Assembly: GCA_937889645.1 (NCBI GenBank)
Contig: CALBZE010000001.1
Span: 1-60,433, forward strand
Length of the DNA: 60,433 nt
DNA from: an uncultured bacterium
Lineage (GTDB): Bacteria; Gemmatimonadota; Gemmatimonadetes; Longimicrobiales; RSA9
Reading direction: 5' to 3'
Positions 1 to 8,998 of this stretch are shown in pieces (the stretch's first letter is position 1; the number at the start of each line of letters is the position of its first letter). A model generated the notes under the pieces. That model had not been told where the DNA came from. It made no database searches and was given only the letters and a program-made list of their open reading frames with translations. The translations under genes were made by a program, and so were the position numbers.

Positions 1-55
<55 letters not shown>

Positions 56-118
56 GCGGCGACGCGGTTGCGGCGAAATGCCGGCGGCGGCGCCTGCCCG
101 CTCGCACTCGAACCCTGA

Positions 119-187
119 GCCCCGAGCCCTAGGCCCCGAGCCCTAGGCCCCGAGCCCTAAGCCCCGAGCCCTAAGCCCCGAGCCCCG
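119..187. repeat. 14-bp tandem repeat, nearly five copies
   Basis: The unit GCCCCGAGCCCTAR is repeated head to tail: two copies end in AG, two in AA, and a fifth is partial. It lies just after the 3' end of the yceI-like gene and close to the window edge, where such repeats often break assemblies. No function is evident. Confidence 0.85.
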
Positions 188-190
188 TCC

Positions 191-895
191 CTACTCCGCC
201 GCGGGCTCGCGCACCAGCCGGAAGTCGTACTCCAGCCGAATATTGTCCCGAATACTCAACACCGACGCTACGCGGGGGATGTCCAGCTCGAAAGTGCCGA
301 AGGTGAACTCGGTGACGGCGGTGCCGACGTAGCGGCCGTCGGCGGCGCGGGCGGCGACTCGCCAGGTCACGGGGCGGGTCACCTCGCGGATCGTGAGTTC
401 GCCGTCGAGCTCGAAGGAGAACTCGCCGGTGGTCGGCAGCGGCGACGGCGCGCCGCGGATCGCGGTCGGCACGAAGACGGCCTTGGGGTACTGCTCGGTT
501 TGGAGGGTCCGGCGGCGGATGTAGTTGTCGCGCCGGTCGCTGTCGCTCTTGAGGGTGCTCAGGTCGACCTCGAACCGGGACTCGGCCGGGACGACGGCGC
601 CGTCGTCGTTCAGGACGAGGGTGCCGGAGATGTTCGAGGTCTCGCCGACGGCGTCGTTGGGGAAGTCGAGCCGGGCGAGCTGCTCGCGCACGCGATAGCG
701 CGCGACGTTCCCTTCGGGCGCGGTCACCAGGCGGATGGGCGCGGTCGCCGGGCCGTGATCCGGGGCGGCCGCAACGGCCTCGGCGCGTGGCGTCGCGCCG
801 GCGGTTGGCCGGGGCGAATCCTGCGCTGGCGCGGCGGCGGCCGCCGGAATCGCGAGCACGGCGACGGCGCCGATGAAGAAGCTCTTTCTGTCCAT
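191..895 (-). CDS. YceI-family periplasmic protein
   Basis: A 234-residue exported protein of the YceI family, whose lipocalin-like beta barrel binds polyisoprenoid or similar lipids. The chosen ATG gives a classical signal peptide (MDRKSFF, then an Ala/Ile-rich core). An open frame continues about 63 codons upstream but has no signal sequence and overlaps the divergent regulator gene, so I reject that longer start. The mature part shows family traits: alternating beta strands, an ESRFEVDLSTL block and the RRRTLQTEQYPKAVF segment. It is transcribed away from the response-regulator gene at 1062 across a 166-bp gap. Its ligand is unknown. Confidence 0.85.
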   Translation of the reverse strand: MDRKSFFIGAVAVLAIPAAAAAPAQDSPRPTAGATPRAEAVAAAPDHGPATAPIRLVTAPEGNVARYRVREQLARLDFPNDAVGETSNISGTLVLNDDGAVVPAESRFEVDLSTLKSDSDRRDNYIRRRTLQTEQYPKAVFVPTAIRGAPSPLPTTGEFSFELDGELTIREVTRPVTWRVAARAADGRYVGTAVTEFTFGTFELDIPRVASVLSIRDNIRLEYDFRLVREPAAE

Positions 896-1061
896 TGTGT
901 CTCTCGATCGTTCCAGACGGCGGAAACGGTTCGTGGGCCGGGCGGCACTTCGCCGGCCGCCCCTGGCATATGACGCGCGACGGGGGCGACTCGTTGGAAC
1001 GCCTTCGCGCGTTGTCGTGTAGGAGCGCCACGGCCTGCTGACGCTCCTCCACATCGATCCC

Positions 1062-2420
1062 ATGCCCGAGAATCCGCTGCGCATACTGGTCGTAGACGAT
1101 GAACCCGCCGTCCGGGAGGTCCTTGCCGTCCGGATCCAGGGGTGGGGTTACGAAGTCCGAGCCGCCGCCGACATGCGGGAGACCGAGCGGCAGCTCGGCG
1201 AGTTCATGCCGGACGTGGTCATCTCGGACGTCGTGCTCGGCGAGACGAGCGGGCTGGATCTCCTGAAGCGCCTCAAAGCCGGTGACCCCCGGCGGCCGGT
1301 GATCCTGATCACCGCACACGGGAGCATCGACGTCGCGGTCGAGGCGATGAAGGGCGGGGCGGAGGACTTCCTGACGAAGCCGCTCGACTACACGAAACTG
1401 CACGCGATCCTCGCGTCGATGGCGGTGGAGCTGCGTCAGCGCGAGTGGGTCCGGGAGCTGGAGTCGCGCCTGAAGCGCGCCGGGGTGGCCGGGCTGGTGG
1501 GCGAGAGCCGGGCGATGCGGCAGGTCTTCGACCTCGTCGCGACGCTCGCCGCGAGCGACGCGTCGGCGATCATCTCGGGCGAGAGCGGGACGGGGAAGGA
1601 AGTCGTCGCCCGGGCGATCCACGAGCTGAGCGCGAGGCGCGCGGGCCCGTTCGTGGCCGTGAACGCCGCGGCGATCCCCGAGGGCGTGAGCGAGAGCGAG
1701 CTGTTCGGGCACGAGAAGGGCGCGTTCACCGGCGCGGTGCAGGCGCGGCCGGGATACTTCGAGCTGGCCGATGGCGGCACGCTCTTCCTCGACGAGATCA
1801 CCGAGATGCCGATGGCGCTCCAGCCCAAGCTGTTGCGCATCCTGGAGACGCGGCGGACGCGCCGGCTCGGGGGGAGCAAGGAGATCCCGTTCGACGTGCG
1901 GGTCCTCGCGGCGACGAACCGCCAGCCGCTCGCCGCGGTCCGGAGCGGCCAGCTGCGCGAGGATCTGTTCTATCGCCTGAACGTCTTCGAGATCACGCTG
2001 CCGCCGCTCCGCGAGCGGCTCCAGGACGTGCCACTCCTCGCCCACCACTTCATGCGCGAGTTCAATCGCAAGCACGACATGGCCGTCGAGGGGCTGCGCG
2101 AGGCGACGCGCGAGCTGCTCTGCTCCTACGCGTGGCCCGGGAACGTACGGGAGCTGCGGAACGTGATCGAACGGGCGGTCATTCTGGCCCGTGAAGGATG
2201 GCTCGAGCCTGCTCACCTGCCGCCTTATATTCGTGCGGCGGGGGCGGGGTCCAACCCGGTCGTGGTCGTGCCCGTCGGGACCACCGTCGAGGAAGCCGAG
2301 CGGGAGCTGATCCTCCGAACGCTCGAGCATGTGGGGCACAACAAGGCCGAAGCGGCTCGCCGCCTCGGCATCGACGTGAAGACGATCCGGAACAAGCTGC
2401 GCACGTACGGCGAGACATGA
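1062..2420 (+). CDS. Sigma54-dependent response regulator (NtrC/GlrR type)
   Basis: 452 residues in three domains. The receiver domain (about 5-120) has acidic pair D12/D13, phospho-acceptor D56 and K106. The AAA+ sigma54-activation domain (about 142-372) has Walker A GESGTGKE (173-180), the sigma54-contacting GAFTGA loop (220-225) and Walker B LFLDE. The C-terminus is a Fis-type helix-turn-helix (NKAEAARRLGID). It should remodel RNA polymerase-sigma54 when phosphorylated by the kinase encoded directly downstream. Its stop codon is separated from the kinase start only by a four-codon mini-ORF that overlaps both. Together with the kinase and the lipoprotein that follows, it resembles the GlrR-GlrK-QseG set of enterobacteria. 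Target promoters were not found. Confidence 0.93.
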   Translation: MPENPLRILVVDDEPAVREVLAVRIQGWGYEVRAAADMRETERQLGEFMPDVVISDVVLGETSGLDLLKRLKAGDPRRPVILITAHGSIDVAVEAMKGGAEDFLTKPLDYTKLHAILASMAVELRQREWVRELESRLKRAGVAGLVGESRAMRQVFDLVATLAASDASAIISGESGTGKEVVARAIHELSARRAGPFVAVNAAAIPEGVSESELFGHEKGAFTGAVQARPGYFELADGGTLFLDEITEMPMALQPKLLRILETRRTRRLGGSKEIPFDVRVLAATNRQPLAAVRSGQLREDLFYRLNVFEITLPPLRERLQDVPLLAHHFMREFNRKHDMAVEGLREATRELLCSYAWPGNVRELRNVIERAVILAREGWLEPAHLPPYIRAAGAGSNPVVVVPVGTTVEEAERELILRTLEHVGHNKAEAARRLGIDVKTIRNKLRTYGET

Positions 2421-2427
2421 TCAGCGA

Positions 2428-3966
2428 ATGAAAGTCGCAACCAAGCTGTCCGGCGCCTTCGGGTTGTTGATGATCCTCCTGGTCGGACTCCTCGTCTACC
2501 ACGTCCGCACGACCCGGGGCGTCGTCCGGACCGGCTACCACCTCACCGAGGTTTCCGCTCGCCTGAACTTCAGCGCCACGATCCAGGGAGTACAGCTCTC
2601 GTACATCGAAGAGACGGCGGCCAAGTACCGGATCACACGCGACACGGCCTACCTCCGACAGTTTCACGACGCGGTCGCCGGATTCGATGCGGGGCTGCGA
2701 GCCATGGCGGCGCAACCGCTCGGTCCGGAAGAGCGGGCCGCGGTCGACCGCCTTGCCGCCCTCTGGGACGCGTTCGGCGCACGGGCGCGGGGGTATGGGT
2801 CCGCGTCGCAGCCGGACCGGGAGGCGGACGCGCGGCTCGCCGAGATTCAGGCGGCGATCGAGGAGCTCAGGGAGCAGACCGGCCGCGTCGTCGCCGCATC
2901 CAGGGCGGAGATGGAGCGGCGGCTGGCCGAGTCGTCGGCGGCGGCGCGCAAGGCCGAGCGCGTCACGTGGGGCGCGGCCGCGGTCGCGCTCACGGTGAGT
3001 CTGCTGGTTTCGGGGCTGATCATCCGTTCGGTCGCGGACGCGCTGGCGCGGCTCCAGGAGGGGACGAGGCAGGTCGCCGAGGGGAACTTCGACTACCGCC
3101 TGGACCTGGGGCGCAACGACGAGTTCGCGCTGCTTGCCCACGATTTCAACGTGATGAACCACCGCCTGGGCGAGCTGGACCGGATGAAGCGCGACTTCCT
3201 GTCGAAGGTGTCGCACGACCTGAAGACGCCTCTTGCTTCGATGCTGGAGACGATCCACCTTCTGCTGGATGGCATGCCCGGCCCGCTCACGGAGAGCCAG
3301 CGACGGCTCCTGGAGCTCAACCGGGAGAGCGGGCGGCGGCTGTCGGCGATGATCGGCAAGATCCTGCAGCTCTCGGCGATGGAGGCGGGGACGGTCGGGC
3401 TGGAGATCGGCACCTACGACCTCGCGGCCGTGGTGCGGGAGGCGATCGATCAAGCGGCCATGGCCGGAGCCGACCGGGGCGTCGGGATCACCGCCGGCCT
3501 CCCCGAGGCGACGGTCCTCCTAGACTGCGACCGGGACCAGATCATTCAGGTGCTGCTCAACCTTCTCGAGAATGCGACGAAGTTCACGCCCGCCGGCGGA
3601 GAGGTACGCGTCGAGGTGCGGTACGCGGACGCGCGGCCGGCGGAGGTGCCGGAGGCGCGGTGGCTCGCGGTGCGGGACAGGGCCCGGCACGGCGCCGGCG
3701 TCGCATGCATCGAAGTGACCGACGACGGCCCCGGCGTGCCGGACGAGGAGAAGGAGGCGATCTTCGAGAGGTTCTACCAGGCGCGGGCGGGTCGCAAGGT
3801 CGCCGGGCGCGGCGTCGGCCTCGGCCTCACGATCTGCCGCGAGATCGTCGACGCCCACGGCGGCCAGATCTGGGTCCGGGATGCGGCCGACGGCGGGAGC
3901 ACGTTCTGCGTGCTCCTCCCCGGCGCGAGCGTCCGGGCGCCCCGGACGGCGGTCGCCGGCGCGTGA
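2428..3966 (+). CDS. Membrane sensor histidine kinase with HAMP domain (GlrK-like)
   Basis: 512 residues. An N-terminal membrane helix (about 8-26) is followed by a roughly 150-residue periplasmic helical sensor rich in Arg/Glu heptads, a second membrane helix (about 178-197), and a HAMP linker. The HisKA domain carries H263 in FLSKVSHDLKTP. The ATPase domain has the N box (NLLENATKF), a DDGPGVP G1 box and a GRGVGLGL G2 box. It should autophosphorylate on H263 and pass phosphate to D56 of the regulator just upstream. The simple two-helix, PAS-free layout matches GlrK/QseE. Its ATG overlaps the stop of a four-codon mini-ORF. The signal it senses is not apparent. Confidence 0.92.
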   Translation: MKVATKLSGAFGLLMILLVGLLVYHVRTTRGVVRTGYHLTEVSARLNFSATIQGVQLSYIEETAAKYRITRDTAYLRQFHDAVAGFDAGLRAMAAQPLGPEERAAVDRLAALWDAFGARARGYGSASQPDREADARLAEIQAAIEELREQTGRVVAASRAEMERRLAESSAAARKAERVTWGAAAVALTVSLLVSGLIIRSVADALARLQEGTRQVAEGNFDYRLDLGRNDEFALLAHDFNVMNHRLGELDRMKRDFLSKVSHDLKTPLASMLETIHLLLDGMPGPLTESQRRLLELNRESGRRLSAMIGKILQLSAMEAGTVGLEIGTYDLAAVVREAIDQAAMAGADRGVGITAGLPEATVLLDCDRDQIIQVLLNLLENATKFTPAGGEVRVEVRYADARPAEVPEARWLAVRDRARHGAGVACIEVTDDGPGVPDEEKEAIFERFYQARAGRKVAGRGVGLGLTICREIVDAHGGQIWVRDAADGGSTFCVLLPGASVRAPRTAVAGA

Positions 3967-3979
3967 GGAGGCCACGGCC

Positions 3980-4633
3980 ATGAAGATTTCGCGGCGGCTC
4001 GTCCTGGCCCTGATCGTCCCGGCCTTCGCGGCCGGGTGCGCCTCGCGGCCGTTCCACGACCACTTCGAGGCCGGCCGGTTCGACGAGGCCCGGCGCGCCT
4101 TCGAGGCGGACCCGTCGCTGCTGCAAGACGACCGGGCGCTGCTGCGCGCCGCCATCGTCTACGCCGACCCCGGCAGCCCCGCCCACGACCCGGAACGCGC
4201 CCGCGAACTCCTGATCCGCCTCATCGAGCGCGGCGAGGAGGGGGCCAATGCCCGCCACGCACGCTGGGTCCTGGCCTTCGTCGACGAACTCGAGCGCAGG
4301 GCCGTCGAGGCCCGCGCCCTCCAGGTACGAGTCGATTCGCTGATCGCCCGGATCGCCACGCTCGAGGAGGAGTCGCGGTCGCTCCAGGAACTCATCGCCA
4401 GGGAACGCCGCCACGCCGACGCATTCCGCGAACTCGCCGAACGGCTCGAGGCCGAGCTGCGCCGCGCCGAGGACGAACTGCGCGGCCTCCAGGAGAACCT
4501 CCGGCAGCTCAAGGAGGTCGACCTCCAGAGGCTCGGCGCCAGGGGCATTTCCGGCGCCGCCGCACCCGCTCCCGCCGACACGACCCCCGAGGACTCAACG
4601 ACGACGAGGCCGGCGAACGGCTCCGGGCAATGA
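3980..4633 (+). CDS. Coiled-coil lipoprotein in a two-component operon (QseG-like)
   Basis: 217 residues. The ATG lies a few bases after GAGGAG. The signal peptide ends in the lipobox AFAAGC, giving lipid-modified C20. The middle part (about 30-105) is helical and repeat-like. Residues about 110-190 form a strong coiled coil rich in Glu/Arg/Leu, ending in LRQLKEVDLQRL, and the last 30 residues are a Pro/Ala/Thr-rich tail. E. coli QseG, the outer-membrane lipoprotein encoded with GlrK and GlrR, has the same order: lipobox, helical region, coiled coil with a similar closing motif, polar tail. The gene starts 13 bases after the kinase, so it is probably an accessory factor for that kinase. This assignment rests on architecture and context, not on an alignment. 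Confidence 0.7.
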   Translation: MKISRRLVLALIVPAFAAGCASRPFHDHFEAGRFDEARRAFEADPSLLQDDRALLRAAIVYADPGSPAHDPERARELLIRLIERGEEGANARHARWVLAFVDELERRAVEARALQVRVDSLIARIATLEEESRSLQELIARERRHADAFRELAERLEAELRRAEDELRGLQENLRQLKEVDLQRLGARGISGAAAPAPADTTPEDSTTTRPANGSGQ

Positions 4634-4682
4634 GCCCGCCGCGCCGCCCGCCGGCCTCGTTCGCGACGTGTCGCGGGAACGG

Positions 4683-5102
4683 TTACCGCGTCGACTCCTC
4701 GGCCGCGCGGACCTGGATCGTCCCCTTGCAGCTCCGGCCGTTCTCGTCCTCGACCGTCAGCTCCCACGAACCGGCCACGCCGTTCGCCGTGTTCAGCACG
4801 AGCGAGATCACGCCCGGCGCCGGCGCACCCTCCGGCCGCTCCACCGCAACGACCTGAACGCCGCTCCCCTCGGCCAGACGCGCCGAGATCTGCGCGCCGA
4901 CCTCCGCGGGCAGCTTAACGCTCAGCTTCACCGCCTCGGCCTGCACCGGCACGACCGGGTTCTCCAGCTCGATCTCGCACGTCGGCGCCGGCGCCGGCTC
5001 CGGCGCGGGCTCCTGCGCTCGCGCATCGGTCGCGAACACGCCCAGGCCCGCCACGGCCAGGCCGAGCACCCACGTCCGCCACATCACTCGCGTGTGGTTC
5101 AT
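4683..5102 (-). CDS. Small secreted protein of unknown function
   Basis: 139 residues with a clear signal peptide (cleavage likely after TDARA) and a short Pro/Glu/Ala linker. One compact domain of about 100 residues follows and looks like a beta sandwich: alternating hydrophobic strands, two cysteines (in PTCEIEL and RSCKG) that could pair, and a SWELTVED strand. A good ribosome site (GGAGGTGA) precedes the ATG. I do not recognise a family. It converges with the lipoprotein gene ending at 4633 and is divergent from the serine operon. Confidence 0.75.
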   Translation of the reverse strand: MNHTRVMWRTWVLGLAVAGLGVFATDARAQEPAPEPAPAPTCEIELENPVVPVQAEAVKLSVKLPAEVGAQISARLAEGSGVQVVAVERPEGAPAPGVISLVLNTANGVAGSWELTVEDENGRSCKGTIQVRAAEESTR

Positions 5103-5469
5103 CGTTTCACCTCCGTCAGTCGGTGGTTTCTTGAGTGTGAACGTCGCCCGGTAGGTGGCAACGGGCGTGCCGGGTTGGGCCTGTTGTGTAACCGTGTGTG
5201 GTGCAGTGAGTTATGGCGCAATCGGCGCGATTTGCCCGCCGCCGACCGGCGGGGAGCAGGGAAAATTTCCCTGGTCGCGTCATCCGCCTGGCGGTGGCGC
5301 GCCCGTCGTCGCGCTCGCGCGGTGGGCGCGCCGACCACGCCGCGCCCGTGCCGGTCGCCCCGGACGCGGAAACCTTTTGGCCTTCGTGGGGTCCACTACC
5401 GCTGTCGCACGTGCGCGCGCGACACGGCTGCGACAGCCGCGCGCGGGACCCGAACCGAGAAAGGTGACG
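5103..5469. other. Divergent intergenic region upstream of the serine operon
   Basis: A 367-bp gap between the small secreted protein (minus) and the aminotransferase (plus). It is less GC-biased around 5170-5215. It contains the perfect palindrome GGGAAAATTTCCC at 5259-5271, a possible operator. Open frames here are short, Arg-rich and unconvincing. I see no clear riboswitch, T-box or terminator. Confidence 0.5.
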
Positions 5470-6570
5470 ATGCCCGATCTACCGCCGTTTGGCCGATTCT
5501 TCCTCCCCGGCCCGACCGAGGTGCTCCCGGAGGTGTTGGAGGCGCAGGTGGGTCCGATGACGGCCCACCGCTCGAAGGACATGGAAGCGTTGATCGCCCG
5601 GGTGCAGCCAGGGCTGAAGACGATCTTCCGGACGGAGCGGCCTGTCTACATCGCGGCGTCGTCGGCGACGGGGTTCATGGAGGCGGCGTTGCGGAACGGC
5701 GCGCGGCGGCGGGTGCTCGCGTTGGTGAACGGCGCGTTCAGCGAGCGGTTCCAGGCGATCGCGCGTGCGAACGGGCTGGAGGCGGACGCGCTCGACGTCG
5801 GTTGGGGCGGCGTCCACACGGCGGATCGGGTCGCCGACGCGTTGAAGAAGGGCGACTACGACGCGGTGACGGTGGTGCACTGCGAGACGTCGACGGGGGT
5901 GTTGAACCCGATCGGGGAGATCGCTGCGGCGGCGCACGCGTCCGGAGACGTCGCCGTGTTGGTCGACGCGGTGAGCAGCATGGCGGGCGCGCCGGTGGAG
6001 ACGGACGCCTGGGGGTTGGACTTCGTGCTCACCGGCTCGCAGAAGTGCCTGGCGCTGCCGCCCGGGCTGGCGCTCGGGGTGGCGCAGGGGAGCGTGCTGG
6101 AGCGAGCGAGCGCGAAGCCCGACCGCGGTGTCTACTTCGACTTCCTGGCGTTCGAGAAGAACCTCGAGAAGAACCAGACGCCGAACACGCCGGCGGTGTC
6201 GCTGATCTACGCGCTGGCCGCGCAGGTCGAGCGGATCGAGCGAGAGACGATCGAAGCGCGTTGGGAGCGCCACGAGGCGATGGCGCGGCGCACGTGGGCG
6301 TGGGTCGAAGAGATGAGGGATCGGGGCGTGGACATCTCGATCCTCGCGCCCGAGGGGTATCGCTCGCCGACGGTCACGTGCATCAACGTGCCGCCGGGGC
6401 GGACGGGCCCGGAAATCGCCGCCGCGGTGAAGGCGCGAGGCGGGTACACCATCGCGCCGGGGTACGGGAAGCTGAAGGACCAGACGTTCCGGATCGGGCA
6501 CATGGGAGACCACACGGTCGAGGAGCTGGAATCGCTCCTCGAGGTGCTGGCGGAGGTGCTGGTCGGATGA
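5470..6570 (+). CDS. Class-V aminotransferase, probable phosphoserine/serine aminotransferase
   Basis: 366 residues of the PLP-dependent class-V family (alanine-glyoxylate/serine-pyruvate/archaeal phosphoserine type). The N-terminal FLPGPTEVLPEV block is typical. K192 in TGSQKCLALPPG is the expected Schiff-base lysine, and the C-terminal RIGHMGDH motif should bind the substrate carboxylate. It overlaps serA by ATGA, so the two are translationally coupled. With SerA making 3-phosphohydroxypyruvate, this enzyme most likely transaminates it to phosphoserine, replacing a classical SerC. A serine-glyoxylate role cannot be excluded. The ATG chosen sits just after GAAAGGTGACG; the frame upstream has no conserved sequence. 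Confidence 0.88.
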   Translation: MPDLPPFGRFFLPGPTEVLPEVLEAQVGPMTAHRSKDMEALIARVQPGLKTIFRTERPVYIAASSATGFMEAALRNGARRRVLALVNGAFSERFQAIARANGLEADALDVGWGGVHTADRVADALKKGDYDAVTVVHCETSTGVLNPIGEIAAAAHASGDVAVLVDAVSSMAGAPVETDAWGLDFVLTGSQKCLALPPGLALGVAQGSVLERASAKPDRGVYFDFLAFEKNLEKNQTPNTPAVSLIYALAAQVERIERETIEARWERHEAMARRTWAWVEEMRDRGVDISILAPEGYRSPTVTCINVPPGRTGPEIAAAVKARGGYTIAPGYGKLKDQTFRIGHMGDHTVEELESLLEVLAEVLVG

Positions 6571-8165
6571 GCGAGTACCGCGTCCTGATCGCCGACCCGA
6601 TCAACGAGGAAGGGCTGGCGCCGATGCGCGGCGATCCGCGCTTCGAGGTGATCGAGCGGAGCGGCCTGAAGGGCGAAGAGCTGGCCCGCGCGCTGGTCGG
6701 CGTCGACGCGGTCATCGTGCGGAGCGCGACGCGGATCACGCGCGAGTCGCTGGCGTACGCGGACCGTCTCAGGGTGATCGGCCGTGCGGGGGTGGGCGTC
6801 GACAACATCGACGTCGACGCGGCGACGGAGAAGGGAGTCGCGGTGCTGAACGCGCCGTCGGGGAACACGATCTCCGCGGCGGAGCTGACGATGGCGCTGC
6901 TCCTCTCGCTGGTGCGGCGTGTCCCGGCCGCCGACCGCTCGATGAAGGCGGGGGAATGGGACCGCAAGAGCTTCACCGGCGTGGAGCTGTACGGCAAGAC
7001 GCTGGGGCTGGTGGGCGCGGGGCGGATCGGCGGCGCGGTCGCGCGGCGGGCGCGGGCGTTCGGGATGCGCGTCGTCGCCTACGACCCGTTCCTGAGCGAG
7101 GAGCGGGCGCGGGCGTTGGAGATCGAGCTGGCATCTCTCGAGGACGTGCTGCGCTCCGCGGACGTCGTCTCGCTGCACGTCCCGCTGACCGAGGCGACGG
7201 CGAATCTGATCGACGAGGCGAAGCTCGCGCTGCTCAAGCCGGGCGCGTACGTGGTGAACGCGGCGCGGGGCGGCGTGATCGACGAGGCCGCACTGGTCCG
7301 CGCCGTCCGCGACGGGCGGATCGCGGGGGTCGCGCTGGACGTGTACGCGGACGAGCCGCTCCCGGCGGATCATCCGCTCCGCGGGCTCGGGGCGGAGGCG
7401 GTGCTGACGCCTCACCTCGGCGCGGCGACGCAGGAGGCGCAGCAGAACGTCGCGATCGAGATCGTGGAGGCGGTGCGCGCGGCGCTGGTCGAGCAGGACT
7501 ACTCGCGCGCGGTCAACGCGCCCGCGATCGGGGGCGAGGCGATGCGTCGCCTGCAGCCGCTGCTCGAGCTGGCGACGCGGCTCGGCCAGCTCGCGGCGGC
7601 GCTGGCGCCGGGCGCGGTCGAAGCGATCGAGGTCCGCTACGCCGGCGGCACGGAGGACGCGCTCCGGCCGTTGACCGCCGCAGCGGTGGTCGGCGTGCTC
7701 GCGGGCGTGGTCGGGCGCGGCGCGGTCAACTTCGTCAACGCGCTGCACCTGGCCGACACGCGCGGGATCGACGTGCGGCGCACCGGGACGGCGCCGCACG
7801 GCGACTACGCGGAGTACATCGAAGTTCGGCTGTCGGGCGCGGGGCGGGAGACGTGCGTCGGCGGCGCGATGCTGGCTCAGGGATTCCCGCGCATCGTCCG
7901 CATCGACCGCTTCCGCGTCGACGTGGTGCCTCGGGGGACGCTGGTCGTGCTGCGCAATCGCGACGTGCCCGGCGTGATCGGGCGAGTCGGCATGCTGCTG
8001 GGCGAGGCGGGGATCAACATCGGCGAGTACCACCAGGCGCGGCTGGCGGCGGGCGGCGAGGCGCTGGCGGCGATCAGCGTCGACGGCCGGCTCGACGCCG
8101 AGCTGGTGGAGGCGCTGCGTCGCATCCCCGAAGTCACGGACGTGACGCAGGTGGGGCTGGATTGA
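6567..8165 (+). CDS. serA: D-3-phosphoglycerate dehydrogenase
   Basis: 532 residues, the length of the long SerA type. The substrate and NAD domains come first (Rossmann motif GLVGAGRIGGAVA near 145, catalytic Arg in NAARGGVIDE, catalytic His in LTPHLGAAT). An intervening allosteric-substrate-binding domain (about 320-450) and a C-terminal ACT domain (about 455-532, starting VVLRNRDVPGVIG) follow. It catalyses the first committed step of serine synthesis. The ACT domain implies feedback control by serine. Its ATG overlaps the stop of the upstream aminotransferase gene. Confidence 0.95.
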   Translation: MSEYRVLIADPINEEGLAPMRGDPRFEVIERSGLKGEELARALVGVDAVIVRSATRITRESLAYADRLRVIGRAGVGVDNIDVDAATEKGVAVLNAPSGNTISAAELTMALLLSLVRRVPAADRSMKAGEWDRKSFTGVELYGKTLGLVGAGRIGGAVARRARAFGMRVVAYDPFLSEERARALEIELASLEDVLRSADVVSLHVPLTEATANLIDEAKLALLKPGAYVVNAARGGVIDEAALVRAVRDGRIAGVALDVYADEPLPADHPLRGLGAEAVLTPHLGAATQEAQQNVAIEIVEAVRAALVEQDYSRAVNAPAIGGEAMRRLQPLLELATRLGQLAAALAPGAVEAIEVRYAGGTEDALRPLTAAAVVGVLAGVVGRGAVNFVNALHLADTRGIDVRRTGTAPHGDYAEYIEVRLSGAGRETCVGGAMLAQGFPRIVRIDRFRVDVVPRGTLVVLRNRDVPGVIGRVGMLLGEAGINIGEYHQARLAAGGEALAAISVDGRLDAELVEALRRIPEVTDVTQVGLD

Positions 8166-8241
8166 CGGGGCGGCGGCGGAGCGGGGAGAGGGCCGACGCC
8201 GCCCGCCGGCCCGCCGACGTGGCGCGCGGCGAGCACCGCGC

Positions 8242-8904
8242 TCACTCGTTCGCTTCGGGCGCCGTCTCGGTTGTCGCGTCGGCGGGCGACGCTTCCGCCG
8301 GCACGGCTTCCCCGGCCCGCACGATCGTCTTCTTCCTCGACCGGGAAATCGGGACCGCGAGCCGCTCGCGGGGCCGCTCCTGGAGCCAGCCGTGGCGGAT
8401 CGCGCGGGGCTCTTCGATCGTGACGAAGGCGGTGGGGTCCCACCGGTCGATCTCGCTCAGCACGGACGCGATCTCGCGGCGCCGCACGACGGTGTCGACG
8501 ATCTCGACGATCCCGTCGCGGCCCTGGCCGGCGTACTCGGTCACGCCGAACCCCTTCTCGCGGAGCGCTTCGGCCAGCTCGACGCCGCCGTAACGAGAGA
8601 CGACGCGTACGACCGCCATCCCGATCGCGAGCTTTTCCTCGAGCCAGAGCCCGACCAGATTCCCCATCGCGAAGCCGCCGGCGTAGCCGAGCAGGTGCAG
8701 CGGGCTGTTCAGGTTGCGGATCGCGTTGCCGACGGCGAAAATCCAGATCAGTACCTCGATGAAGCCGATCACCGGCACGAGGAGCCGGACGTTGCGCATC
8801 GAGAGAAGGATGCGCAGCGTGGCCAGCGAGACGTCGCCGATGCGGAGGACGAAGATGACGAGCGGGCCCCACGGGCCGGCGAAAATGGCGTCCAGGGTGC
8901 TCAT
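8242..8904 (-). CDS. UPF0316 membrane protein (DUF5698/DUF2179)
   Basis: 220 residues. Three membrane helices lie at about 12-32, 40-60 and 70-95 and include FVLRIGDVSLATLR and GFIEVLIWI, characteristic of UPF0316. A cytoplasmic DUF2179 domain follows (about 105-185; EKGFGVTEYAGQGRDG), then a polar tail with Lys/Arg and Ala/Glu/Thr stretches. I start at MSTLDAIFAG, where the family begins; the frame extends about 80 codons upstream without recognisable sequence. The biochemical role of the family is unknown. It converges on serA. Confidence 0.85.
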   Translation of the reverse strand: MSTLDAIFAGPWGPLVIFVLRIGDVSLATLRILLSMRNVRLLVPVIGFIEVLIWIFAVGNAIRNLNSPLHLLGYAGGFAMGNLVGLWLEEKLAIGMAVVRVVSRYGGVELAEALREKGFGVTEYAGQGRDGIVEIVDTVVRRREIASVLSEIDRWDPTAFVTIEEPRAIRHGWLQERPRERLAVPISRSRKKTIVRAGEAVPAEASPADATTETAPEANE

Positions 8905-8998
8905 TTCGTTCGTTGGCGTTCGCGATCGCGTCCTTGCCCGAGTGCCGGGCCGGCCGGCGATCGAGTGATCGACCTGACCTAAAACAAAGTTAACAGCG

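Noticed and set aside
5213..5467. 84-codon frame upstream of the aminotransferase
   Set aside because: Arg-rich, no ribosome site and no family; looks like chance in GC-rich DNA.
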